Positions 1 through 4,584 of a DNA stretch of 5,239 bases are shown piece by piece. Positions within the stretch are counted from its first letter, which is position 1. Each line of letters opens with the position of its first letter. Location: NCBI GenBank assembly GCA_023430845.1, contig JAEYYJ010000160.1, positions 1 through 5,239 of the forward strand. The letters are read 5' to 3'. This stretch comes from Pseudomonadota bacterium. Lineage in GTDB: Bacteria; Pseudomonadota; Alphaproteobacteria; Rhizobiales; Hyphomicrobiaceae. The notes beneath the pieces were generated by a model that was given only the letters and a program-made list of their open reading frames with translations, searched no databases and had not been told where the DNA came from. The position numbers and the translations under genes were made by a program.

Positions 1-335
1 GCTACGAGACGCTGCTCAAGACCTTCTGGGAGAGCCACGACCCCACGCAGGGCAATCGCCAGGGCAATGATGTCGGCACGCAGTATCGCTCCGGCATCTA
101 TGTCTTCGACGAGGCACAACGCGCTGCTGCCGAGGCATCGAAGGAGATGTTCGGCAAGGCGCTCAAGGCGAAGGGTTTCGGTGCGATCACCACCGAGATC
201 CTCGATGCGCCGGGTTTCTACTTCGCCGAGGACTATCACCAGCAGTACCTGCACAAGGTTCCGCACGGTTATTGCGGTCTCGGCGGTACGGGCGTCGCCT
301 GCCAGATCGGTACAGGCGTGAAGGCGGCGGAATGA
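1..335 (+). CDS. msrA: Peptide-methionine (S)-S-oxide reductase MsrA, C-terminal part (5' end outside window)
   Basis: Reduces the S-epimer of methionine sulfoxide, free or in proteins, back to methionine in the cytosol, using thioredoxin as reductant. The frame is open from the window edge (first full codon at base 3) and gives 110 residues ending in TGA. It starts [17 protein letters not shown], followed by [15 protein letters not shown], both hallmark MsrA core motifs. Near the end come [11 protein letters not shown] and [12 protein letters not shown]. The two cysteines of that tail fit the resolving/recycling cysteines known in the family. The catalytic Cys of the GCFWG motif lies upstream of the window and cannot be checked. 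One residue differs from the commonest form: GNRQGND where many homologues have GMRQGND. It converges on the DUF442 gene 129 bp downstream. Identification is firm; the start and total length are unknown. Confidence 0.96.
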   Translation, partial: YETLLKTFWESHDPTQGNRQGNDVGTQYRSGIYVFDEAQRAAAEASKEMFGKALKAKGFGAITTEILDAPGFYFAEDYHQQYLHKVPHGYCGLGGTGVACQIGTGVKAAE

Positions 336-349
336 ACGTCGCTGCGCTG

Positions 350-386
350 GCGAGGGCCATGGCTCGGGCTCGGGCGCGGCCCTCGC
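350..386. terminator. GC-rich inverted repeat after msrA, possible terminator
   Basis: GCGAGGGCC at 350-358 pairs perfectly with GGCCCTCGC at 378-386, a 9-bp stem with a 19-nt loop that itself contains a tandem CTCGGG repeat. It starts 14 bases after the msrA stop, in the gap between two convergent genes, where a terminator is expected. There is no T-tract on either strand, so intrinsic termination is uncertain; it could instead block 3' exonucleases. Confidence 0.4.
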
Positions 387-422
387 GCTTGCGCGGCGCA
401 TCACCCTAAGGGCACTTCATGA

Positions 423-438
423 GCGCGCGACTGCGCGC
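423..438. other. Short GC hairpin downstream of the DUF442 gene
   Basis: GCGCGC, a GACT loop and GCGCGC again form a 6-bp self-complementary hairpin. It lies 27 bases beyond the stop codon of the minus-strand gene and is flanked by another palindrome, CCGGCCGG, at 438-445. No T-run follows on the minus strand. It may help end minus-strand transcription, but random GC-rich sequence can produce similar stems. Confidence 0.25.
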
Positions 439-464
439 CGGCCGGCAGGCCGCCCCAAGAGAAT

Positions 465-968
465 CTACGCCGCCGCCGTGTCCAGCTTGTGGGCTTCGCT
501 GCAATCGAGGGCAGGCGTTCGCGGACCGATCCAGCGGGCGCGGTCGGCCTGCCCTTCGAGATCGTCGCGAAGAAAATCCAGATCGAAGCCGGCCTGCTCG
601 AGCGCCTTCAGCACGCAATCGACATTCCCACCGCGGGCGCTGGCGGCCGCCCACGCGATCGCCGAGCGGATGCCGCTCGCGCAGTGGGCGAGGATGGGGC
701 CCTTTAGCGTAGCGACGGCATCGGCCATGCCCTCCACAACTTCATCCGTGAAGAGATCGAGCTTGCCGGCGGGAACGTGACGGAACTGCAGTCCTGACTG
801 CCACGCCAGAACCGCCTCGGCGCGGCTGGTTAGCTGGCCTTCGGCCTCGCCATCCGGGCGATTGGAGAGCACGGAGCGGAAGCCCAGGGCAGCCGCGGCC
901 GCGAAGTCCTCGGGCGTGAGGGCCGAGGTCACGGCGAACTGAGGCGTAATGTAAATGGGCTTGTCCAT
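465..968 (-). CDS. DUF442 / TIGR01244 family sulfurtransferase-like protein
   Basis: A 167-residue protein of the family that includes the phosphatase/rhodanese-like domain of Blh proteins, associated with sulfide and persulfide handling. Visible family features are an early TPEDFAAAAALGFRSVLSNRPDGE stretch (about residues 18-41; LGFRSVLSNRPDGE is diagnostic), the HVPAGKLDLFTDEVVEG region, and the active-site loop AHCASGIRS with Cys96 and Arg101. The C-x4-R loop has rhodanese length rather than the C-x5-R of tyrosine phosphatases, so sulfur transfer is the likelier chemistry. No signal peptide or membrane segment is seen, so it is probably cytosolic. The C-terminal ~55 residues include GFDLDFLRDDLEGQA, a segment similar family members share. 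I chose the ATG at 968 because GGGGA sits 5 bases upstream and MDKPIYIT fits the family start. The in-frame ATG at 995 has its GGAGA directly abutting the codon. It is divergent from an Lrp-type regulator. The substrate is unknown. Confidence 0.85.
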   Translation of the reverse strand: MDKPIYITPQFAVTSALTPEDFAAAAALGFRSVLSNRPDGEAEGQLTSRAEAVLAWQSGLQFRHVPAGKLDLFTDEVVEGMADAVATLKGPILAHCASGIRSAIAWAAASARGGNVDCVLKALEQAGFDLDFLRDDLEGQADRARWIGPRTPALDCSEAHKLDTAAA

Positions 969-1048
969 GCGAGTCCCCGTGCGCGGCAAATGCATTCTCC
1001 GCAGACCTTGAATTTGGCGGTATTGGCTGGAGTAAGCAAGGGGAGGAG

Positions 1049-1077
1049 TTGCAGTTTGTAGAATAAAATACTATAAC
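1049..1077 (+). promoter_or_regulatory. Predicted sigma70-type promoter of the Lrp-family gene
   Basis: TTGCAG (1049-1054), a 17-base spacer and TATAAC (1072-1077) make a good housekeeping-type promoter in an AT-rich island that stands out from its surroundings. A start near 1084 would give a leader of about 76 nt before the chosen start codon. No equally good promoter was found for the divergent gene; TTGCTT-N17-CAAATT on the minus strand is weak. Confidence 0.6.
1059..1073. promoter_or_regulatory. Lrp-like operator box in the divergent intergenic region
   Basis: The top strand reads TAGAATAAAATACTA. Its complement, TAGTATTTTATTCTA, fits the published E. coli Lrp consensus YAGHAWATTWTDCTR at 14 of 15 positions (13 of 15 in the other orientation). 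It has the TAG...CTA dyad symmetry of such sites. It fills the promoter spacer and overlaps the -10 hexamer, so binding would be expected to repress the regulator gene. It also lies almost exactly midway between the two divergent start codons. Use by this particular regulator is inference. Confidence 0.55.
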
Positions 1078-1147
1078 ATCGCCGAAATGGCATGGCGAGG
1101 TGCTGTATTTCTGCCTGTTGGCCCGCATCGAGCAAAAATTTCCTCCC

Positions 1148-1153
1148 GGAGAG
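1148..1153 (+). promoter_or_regulatory. Ribosome binding site that sets the Lrp-family start
   Basis: GGAGAG lies 6 bases before the GTG at 1160, good Shine-Dalgarno spacing. It directly abuts the ATG at 1154, which makes that codon a poorer start despite being ATG. Confidence 0.55.
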
Positions 1154-1159
1154 ATGATC

Positions 1160-1645
1160 GTGGAATTTGACGCAATGGATCTGAAGATCCTGGGCCTGCT
1201 GCAGGCTGATGCAACCATGCCGATCGCGGAGATCGGCAAGATCGTCGGTCTTTCCACGACACCCTGCTGGAGGCGTATCCAGAAGCTGGACGAGGCCGGA
1301 GTCATCCGCGGCAGGGTGGCGGTCCTCGACCCAGTCAAGGTCAATACCGGGGTCACGGTGTTCGTCTCGATCAAGACTGACCAGCACAATCTCGAGTGGC
1401 TCGAACGCTTTCACGCCGCGGTCGTCGATCTCCCAGAAGTCGTTGAATTCTATCGTATGTCCGGCGAGGTCGACTATCTCATGCGGGTCGTGGTGCCGGA
1501 TATTGCGGCCTATGACGCGTTCTACAAGAAGCTCATTTCACGGATCGACATCACCAAAGTCTCTTCGGCTTTCGCCATGGAGCAGATCAAGTATACGACC
1601 GCGCTGCCGCTCACTTTTGCGCTGCCCCAGAAGGAGAAGGCATAG
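1160..1645 (+). CDS. Lrp/AsnC family transcriptional regulator, DecR(YbaO)-like
   Basis: A 161-residue DNA-binding regulator of the feast/famine family. The N-terminal helix-turn-helix spans about residues 5-50 (FDAMDLKILGLLQAD, then VGLSTTPCWRRIQKL as recognition helix). The C-terminal RAM/Lrp effector and oligomerisation domain spans about 65-150, with SGEVDYLMRV at 101-110. The TTPCW helix, the conserved PEVVEFYRMSGE region and the tail AFAMEQIKYTTALPL closely resemble E. coli DecR as I recall it, a regulator that responds to cysteine and activates its detoxification; orthology is not proven. I chose GTG 1160 because GGAGAG is 6 bases upstream and the N-terminus then matches relatives that start two or three residues before the first Asp. 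ATG 1154 (two codons longer) and ATG 1175 are alternatives; GTG 1100 would add unrelated residues. Its promoter holds an Lrp-like box, suggesting autoregulation. The divergent sulfurtransferase-like gene is the natural candidate target. Confidence 0.93.
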   Translation: MEFDAMDLKILGLLQADATMPIAEIGKIVGLSTTPCWRRIQKLDEAGVIRGRVAVLDPVKVNTGVTVFVSIKTDQHNLEWLERFHAAVVDLPEVVEFYRMSGEVDYLMRVVVPDIAAYDAFYKKLISRIDITKVSSAFAMEQIKYTTALPLTFALPQKEKA

Positions 1646-1685
1646 CGCCAGCGACCGGCTCGGCCGACGCTGCCAAAACTAAGCG

Positions 1686-1715
1686 TTGATCCCGGGCAAC
1701 AGGGCCGGATATATG
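1686..1715 (+). promoter_or_regulatory. Predicted promoter of tRNA-Leu
   Basis: TTGATC (1686-1691) and TATATG (1710-1715) are separated by 18 bases; ATATAT with a 17-base spacer is an equivalent reading. A start near 1722 lies about 33 bases before the mature tRNA 5' end. The GC-rich stretch just after the -10 (GTCGGCGCC) is typical of the discriminator of stable-RNA promoters under stringent control. That regulatory reading is inference. Confidence 0.5.
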
Positions 1716-1754
1716 TCGGCGCCATCGCGCCCGGCACAGCGGTAAGCGCGGGTG

Positions 1755-1839
1755 GCGGGCGTGGCGGAATTGGTAGACGCACTGGATTTAGGTTCCAGCG
1801 ACGCAAGTCGTGGGGGTTCGAGTCCCTCCGTCCGCACCA
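1755..1839 (+). tRNA. tRNA-Leu, anticodon UAG, CCA encoded
   Basis: An 85-nt class II tRNA. The acceptor stem GCGGGCG pairs with CGTCCGC (1829-1835) with one G-U, followed by discriminator A and an encoded CCA. The anticodon stem CTGGA/TCCAG encloses the 7-nt loop TTTAGGT, with anticodon TAG at 1789-1791, which reads CUN-type leucine codons. The long variable arm CGAC-GCAA-GTCG (1799-1810) is characteristic of tRNA-Leu. The T arm has the loop TTCGAGT and the D arm contains TGGTAGACGC. All parts fold, so it looks functional. It stands alone between the Lrp-family gene and tig. Confidence 0.97.
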
Positions 1840-1933
1840 GCCGGCCTCACTGGGCCGCGATGAGGAATTCACGTTGCGTCCCATGAGGATGCAGCAGACT
1901 GAGATCGGGTGGCGCAGTGCCGCCGCCGGCAGG

Positions 1934-1951
1934 GCACCACAATCGTGGTGC
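1934..1951. other. Perfect hairpin between tRNA-Leu and tig
   Basis: GCACCAC, loop AATC and GTGGTGC form a perfect 7-bp stem with a 4-base loop, 95 bases after the tRNA and 79 bases before tig. No T-run follows, so it is not a standard intrinsic terminator. It may shape the tig leader or be a dyad operator; no protein can be named. Confidence 0.35.
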
Positions 1952-1991
1952 GAAAGCGCTTCCCAGCAGCCGGCGGGAAAAACGAAAAAGC

Positions 1992-2007
1992 GGTGGCGTT
2001 TGCCGCC
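1992..2007 (+). other. Hairpin just upstream of the tig ribosome binding region
   Basis: GGTGGC, loop GTTT and GCCGCC form a 6-bp stem with one G-U pair. It ends 22 bases before the tig ATG, directly preceded by an A-rich stretch. It is outside the likely ribosome footprint core but could affect initiation. Evidence is structural only. Confidence 0.25.
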
Positions 2008-2029
2008 TTACGAGTGGATGACGGACGAC

Positions 2030-3403
2030 ATGCAGGTCACGGAAACGAGTACGGACGGACTGAAGCGGACCCTCAAAGTGGTCGTCGGCGCCAATGAGCT
2101 CAGCGAGCGCTTCGAGACGCGCCTCGACGAGGTCAAGGGTAACATTCAGCTCAAGGGCTTCCGTCGCGGCAAGGTTCCGCTTGGTCACATCAAGAAGGTC
2201 TACGGCCGTTCGCTCATGGCCGAGGTGCTGCAGGATCTCGTCGACAAGTCGTCGAAGCAGGCGCTGACCGATCGCCAGGAGCGGCCGGCCATGCAGCCGG
2301 AGATCGCTTTCAGCGAGGACAAGGACGAGATCGAGAAGGTGATGGATGGCAAGGCCGACCTCGCCTACACGATGTCCTTCGAAGTGTTGCCGAAGATCGA
2401 TCTCGTCGATTTTTCGACGCTGAAGCTCGAGCGCGAAGTTGTCGATGTCGACGACGAGACGATCGAGAAGGCCGTCGCCGATCTCGCCGACCGTAATGTG
2501 ACCTTCGAAGTCGAAGAAGGCCGCGTTGCTGCCGAAGGTGACCAGCTCAAGATCGATTTTGTCGGCTCGATCGACGGCACGCCTTTCGATGGCGGCGCCG
2601 GCGAGGACACTGACCTCGTTATCGGCAGCGGCAGCTTCATTCCGGGCTTCGAGGAGCAGCTCAAGGGCGCCAAGGCCGGCGATGAGCGCACAGTCTCCGT
2701 GACGTTCCCCGAGGCCTATCAGGCAGAGCATCTTGCGGGTAAGGCAGCCTCGTTCGCCACCAAGGTGAAGTCGGTCGCGAAGCCTGTGAAGCCCGAGATC
2801 AACGAGGATTTCGCGAAGGGTTTCGGCCTCGACTCGCTCGATGGGCTGCGCAAGGTCATGCGCGAGCGCATTGAAGGCGAGTTCGCCGAGTTCTCGCGCA
2901 CCAAGATCAAGCGCTCGCTGCTCGACGCTCTGGACAAGGCGCACAGCTTCGAGCTGCCAGAGGCATTGGTGAACCAGGAGTTCGACCAGATCTGGGGGCA
3001 GGTGAACGGCACGCTGCAGCAGTCCGGCAAGACCTTCGAGGACGAGGGCAAGACGGAGGAGAGCGCACGGGCCGAGTATCGCGGGCTCGCCGAGCGCCGC
3101 GTGCGTCTCGGGCTCGTGCTCGCCGAGATCGGCGACAAGGCCAAGGTCGAGGTCACGCAGGAGGAGTTGCGCAACGCGCTGTTCCGCGAGGCGCGCCGCT
3201 TTCCCGGCCAGGAGCGCATGGTCTACGAGTACTTCGAGAAGACGCCGGGTGCCGTGCAGCAGCTTCGCGCGCCGATCTACGAGGACAAGGTCGTCGACCA
3301 CATTCTCGGCGAGGCCAAGCCGACCGACAAGAAGGTCTCGCGCGAAGAGCTGCTCAAGATGCCGGACGACGGCGATACCGCTCTTCCCGGCGCGGGTGGT
3401 TGA
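2030..3403 (+). CDS. tig: Trigger factor (ribosome-associated chaperone and prolyl isomerase)
   Basis: A 457-residue cytosolic chaperone that docks at the ribosomal exit tunnel and shields nascent chains. The N-terminal ribosome-binding domain (about 1-115) carries the signature GFRRGKVP at 43-50, whose FRK-type loop contacts the ribosome. The FKBP-type peptidyl-prolyl isomerase domain lies at about 168-250 (GDQLKIDFVGSIDGTPFDGG, then GSFIPGFEEQLKGAKAGDE). The helical C-terminal domain, which forms the chaperone arms, makes up the rest, ending with VSREELLKMPDDGD. Length is normal for alphaproteobacteria. The ATG at 2030 was chosen because MQVTETSTDGLKR is the classic start of the family; ATG 2018 would add only MTDD. 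The ribosome site is weak (GGA, 4-base spacer). It opens the conserved tig-clpP-clpX order, coupling folding of new chains to degradation. No convincing promoter was found in the 190 bases upstream, so readthrough from the tRNA gene is possible. Confidence 0.98.
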   Translation: MQVTETSTDGLKRTLKVVVGANELSERFETRLDEVKGNIQLKGFRRGKVPLGHIKKVYGRSLMAEVLQDLVDKSSKQALTDRQERPAMQPEIAFSEDKDEIEKVMDGKADLAYTMSFEVLPKIDLVDFSTLKLEREVVDVDDETIEKAVADLADRNVTFEVEEGRVAAEGDQLKIDFVGSIDGTPFDGGAGEDTDLVIGSGSFIPGFEEQLKGAKAGDERTVSVTFPEAYQAEHLAGKAASFATKVKSVAKPVKPEINEDFAKGFGLDSLDGLRKVMRERIEGEFAEFSRTKIKRSLLDALDKAHSFELPEALVNQEFDQIWGQVNGTLQQSGKTFEDEGKTEESARAEYRGLAERRVRLGLVLAEIGDKAKVEVTQEELRNALFREARRFPGQERMVYEYFEKTPGAVQQLRAPIYEDKVVDHILGEAKPTDKKVSREELLKMPDDGDTALPGAGG

Positions 3404-3444
3404 TGGGGACAGGCCAGCGGGGAGATGAAGTCCCGCGGCCGCGT

Positions 3445-3454
3445 CCTATATAAG
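3445..3454 (+). promoter_or_regulatory. Candidate -10 element upstream of clpP
   Basis: CCTATATAAG is the only AT-rich patch in the 140-base tig-clpP gap. CCTATAT resembles the -10 of alphaproteobacterial heat-shock (RpoH) promoters (CYTATNT) and TATATA resembles a sigma70 -10. No CTTG or TTGAC-type -35 is present at the right distance (GATGAA at about 3424 is poor), so the promoter is tentative. A start near 3460 would leave a leader of about 85 nt. Confidence 0.3.
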
Positions 3455-3480
3455 CAGTGTCGGTGATCTGATTCTCGACC

Positions 3481-3510
3481 AGCGAGCCCGGTGCAAGCCG
3501 TGCGCTCGCT
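3481..3510. other. Stem-loop in the tig-clpP gap (clpP leader or tig terminator)
   Basis: AGCGAGC (3481-3487) pairs with GCTCGCT (3504-3510). Inside it CGG (3489-3491) pairs with CCG (3498-3500), giving a two-part stem with a TGCAAG apical loop. It is followed by TAGCCGCCTTCCTC, pyrimidine-rich but not a T-tract. It could be a weak tig terminator, or leader structure if clpP transcription starts near 3460. Confidence 0.35.
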
Positions 3511-3532
3511 TAGCCGCCTTCCTCAAGCCCGC

Positions 3533-3536
3533 AGGA
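3533..3536 (+). promoter_or_regulatory. Ribosome binding site of clpP
   Basis: AGGA sits 7 bases before the ATG at 3544, good spacing. It supports this start although the encoded N-terminus is atypical for ClpP. Confidence 0.6.
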
Positions 3537-3543
3537 CGCTCCC

Positions 3544-4212
3544 ATGATTATTCCTCCCTTTGGCGCCGATCGGCTCCACAACTCTCCTGTCGCCACCTAC
3601 TGGCCGACGGTGATCGAGCAGACGGCGCGCGGCGAGCGGCCCTACGACCTGCCGTCGCGGATGCTGCAGGAGCGGATCATCTTTGTGATCGGTCCCATCG
3701 AGGACCACATGGCGTCATCGGTTTGCATGCAGCTGCTCTTCCTGGAGGCCCAGAACCCCAAGAAGGAAATCGCCATGTACATCAACTCGCCGGGTGGCGT
3801 GGTGACCTCGGGCATGGCTATTTACGACACCATGCAGTTCATCAAGCCGCCGATTGCGACATTGTGCATCGGGCAGGCGGCCTCGATGGGCTCCCTGCTG
3901 CTTTGCGCAGGCGAGAAGGGCATGCGCTATGCGCTTCCGAATGCCCGCATCATGGTGCACCAGCCTTCGGGTGGTTTTTCCGGTCAGGCGAGCGATATCG
4001 AGCGCCACGCCGAAGATATCGTCAAGATGAAGCGGCGTTTAAACGAAGTGTATGTCAAGCACACCGGGCAGACATACGATCAGGTTGAAAAGACGCTCGA
4101 CCGCGATTACTTCATGACCGCCGAGCAGTCCCAGGAATTCGGCCTGATCGACCGGGTGCTCTCGCGCCGCGACGATATCGAGCCGAAGCCGGATGCCGAA
4201 AAGGGCGCCTGA
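3544..4212 (+). CDS. clpP: ATP-dependent Clp protease proteolytic subunit ClpP
   Basis: A 222-residue serine peptidase that forms a tetradecameric barrel and degrades proteins unfolded by ClpX or ClpA. The catalytic triad is visible as Ser114 (GQAASMGS), His139 (MVHQPSGG) and Asp188 (LDRDYF). Spacings of 25 and 49 residues match E. coli ClpP. Other hallmarks are YINSPGG (oxyanion strand), [10 protein letters not shown] and [12 protein letters not shown] in the handle/head region. The N-terminus is unusual. [20 protein letters not shown] precedes [12 protein letters not shown], where typical proteins have ALVPMVVEQTxRGER, and [11 protein letters not shown] replaces the usual YDIYSRLLKER. These segments form the axial loops and processing site. 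The start is supported by AGGA 7 bases upstream, and no in-frame frameshift is needed. It sits between tig and clpX as expected for the main housekeeping clpP. Heat-shock control is common for this gene, but only a tentative -10 is visible. Confidence 0.97.
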   Translation: MIIPPFGADRLHNSPVATYWPTVIEQTARGERPYDLPSRMLQERIIFVIGPIEDHMASSVCMQLLFLEAQNPKKEIAMYINSPGGVVTSGMAIYDTMQFIKPPIATLCIGQAASMGSLLLCAGEKGMRYALPNARIMVHQPSGGFSGQASDIERHAEDIVKMKRRLNEVYVKHTGQTYDQVEKTLDRDYFMTAEQSQEFGLIDRVLSRRDDIEPKPDAEKGA

Positions 4213-4245
4213 GGTTCCGAATCGTTCGCGCTCATGCGTCGTTGG

Positions 4246-4267
4246 GCGGCGGTGCTACAACCGCCGC
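4246..4267 (+). terminator. Probable terminator hairpin after clpP
   Basis: GCGGCGGT, loop GCTACA and ACCGCCGC form a perfect 8-bp GC-rich stem, beginning 33 bases after the clpP stop codon. What follows is AGTTCTC, only a weak T-rich tail, so termination may be inefficient or factor-assisted. Its position at the clpP 3' end supports a terminator or an RNA-stabilising end structure. Confidence 0.5.
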
Positions 4268-4574
4268 AGTTCTCAAAAGTGACGCATTCCGCGAGCTCGA
4301 TTGCCGTTGGCGCGTGGCTTGCAGGGGATTGGCGCAACATTCATGCGACACTAGTGCGGCTGGATTGTCACATCGGTGTTGCAATTCTCGCAGGGCCCTC
4401 AACCTTAGCTGCGGGTCTTACGGAATGGATAGTTGATCTGACCGGCCGCCCATGATCAGCTCGACAAGCTGGTGGACGCGTCGCTAGGGTACCTTGAAGG
4501 CTGCACTCAGCGCCTCGAGGCTAACGAAATGCCCCGCGCGAAAATGAGCCGCGCGCAAGACCAGGAACGGGTGC

Positions 4575-4579
4575 AGGAG
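4575..4579 (+). promoter_or_regulatory. Ribosome binding site of clpX
   Basis: AGGAG followed by a 5-base spacer precedes the ATG at 4585. This is the strongest Shine-Dalgarno sequence in the window and fixes the clpX start. Confidence 0.75.
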
Positions 4580-4584
4580 AGCCA

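Larger units (their letters stand above)
4213..4584. other. 372-bp clpP-clpX intergenic region, no supported gene
   Basis: No recognisable gene is present on either strand; the open frames are short and match no family I know. It contains a terminator-like hairpin (4246-4267, listed separately). A 7-bp stem ATCAGCT/AGCTGGT around the loop CGACA lies at 4455-4473. A CGCGCG/CGCGCG hairpin with a 9-base loop lies at 4535-4555, 29 bases before the clpX start. CTTGAAG at about 4492-4498 looks like a heat-shock -35 but has no matching -10 at the right spacing. A clpX promoter should lie here but I cannot place it. Confidence 0.5.

Noticed and set aside
969..995. Nine-residue longer DUF442 protein starting at ATG 995
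   Set aside because: The only Shine-Dalgarno-like sequence, GGAGA, touches the ATG, while ATG 968 has GGGGA at proper spacing and a family-like N-terminus.
742..1389. 215-codon minus-strand open frame across the DUF442 start and the Lrp-family gene
   Set aside because: It overlaps two well-supported genes in other frames and shows no family motif. Its tail is the DUF442 protein read in the wrong frame.
1874..2029. N-terminal extension of trigger factor by 52 residues
   Set aside because: The extension has no family similarity, and MQVTET at 2030 is the normal start of trigger factor.
1847..3301. 484-codon open frame on the minus strand
   Set aside because: It lies antisense to tig and is Leu/Arg/Asp-rich as expected from the mirror of a GC-rich gene. 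It has no recognisable domain, while the plus strand is unmistakable trigger factor.
3489..3500. GGTGCAAGCCG resembling part of a cobalamin riboswitch
   Set aside because: There is no B12 box and no multi-helix architecture; the leader is far too short and clpP is not a cobalamin gene.
4234..4455. 73-codon open frame between clpP and clpX
   Set aside because: It has no ribosome binding site and no recognisable family, it contains the terminator-like hairpin, and its composition does not look like the flanking genes.
4452..4487. Eleven-codon open frame MISSTSWWTRR that could be a leader peptide with tandem Trp codons
   Set aside because: It has no ribosome binding site, no attenuator-like alternative stems with a T-run, and clpX has no link to tryptophan.
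4491..4530. Heat-shock promoter before clpX (CTTGAAG as -35)
   Set aside because: No CCCCAT or CYTATNT-type -10 lies 13-18 bases downstream; GCTAAC is too far for a sigma70 reading.
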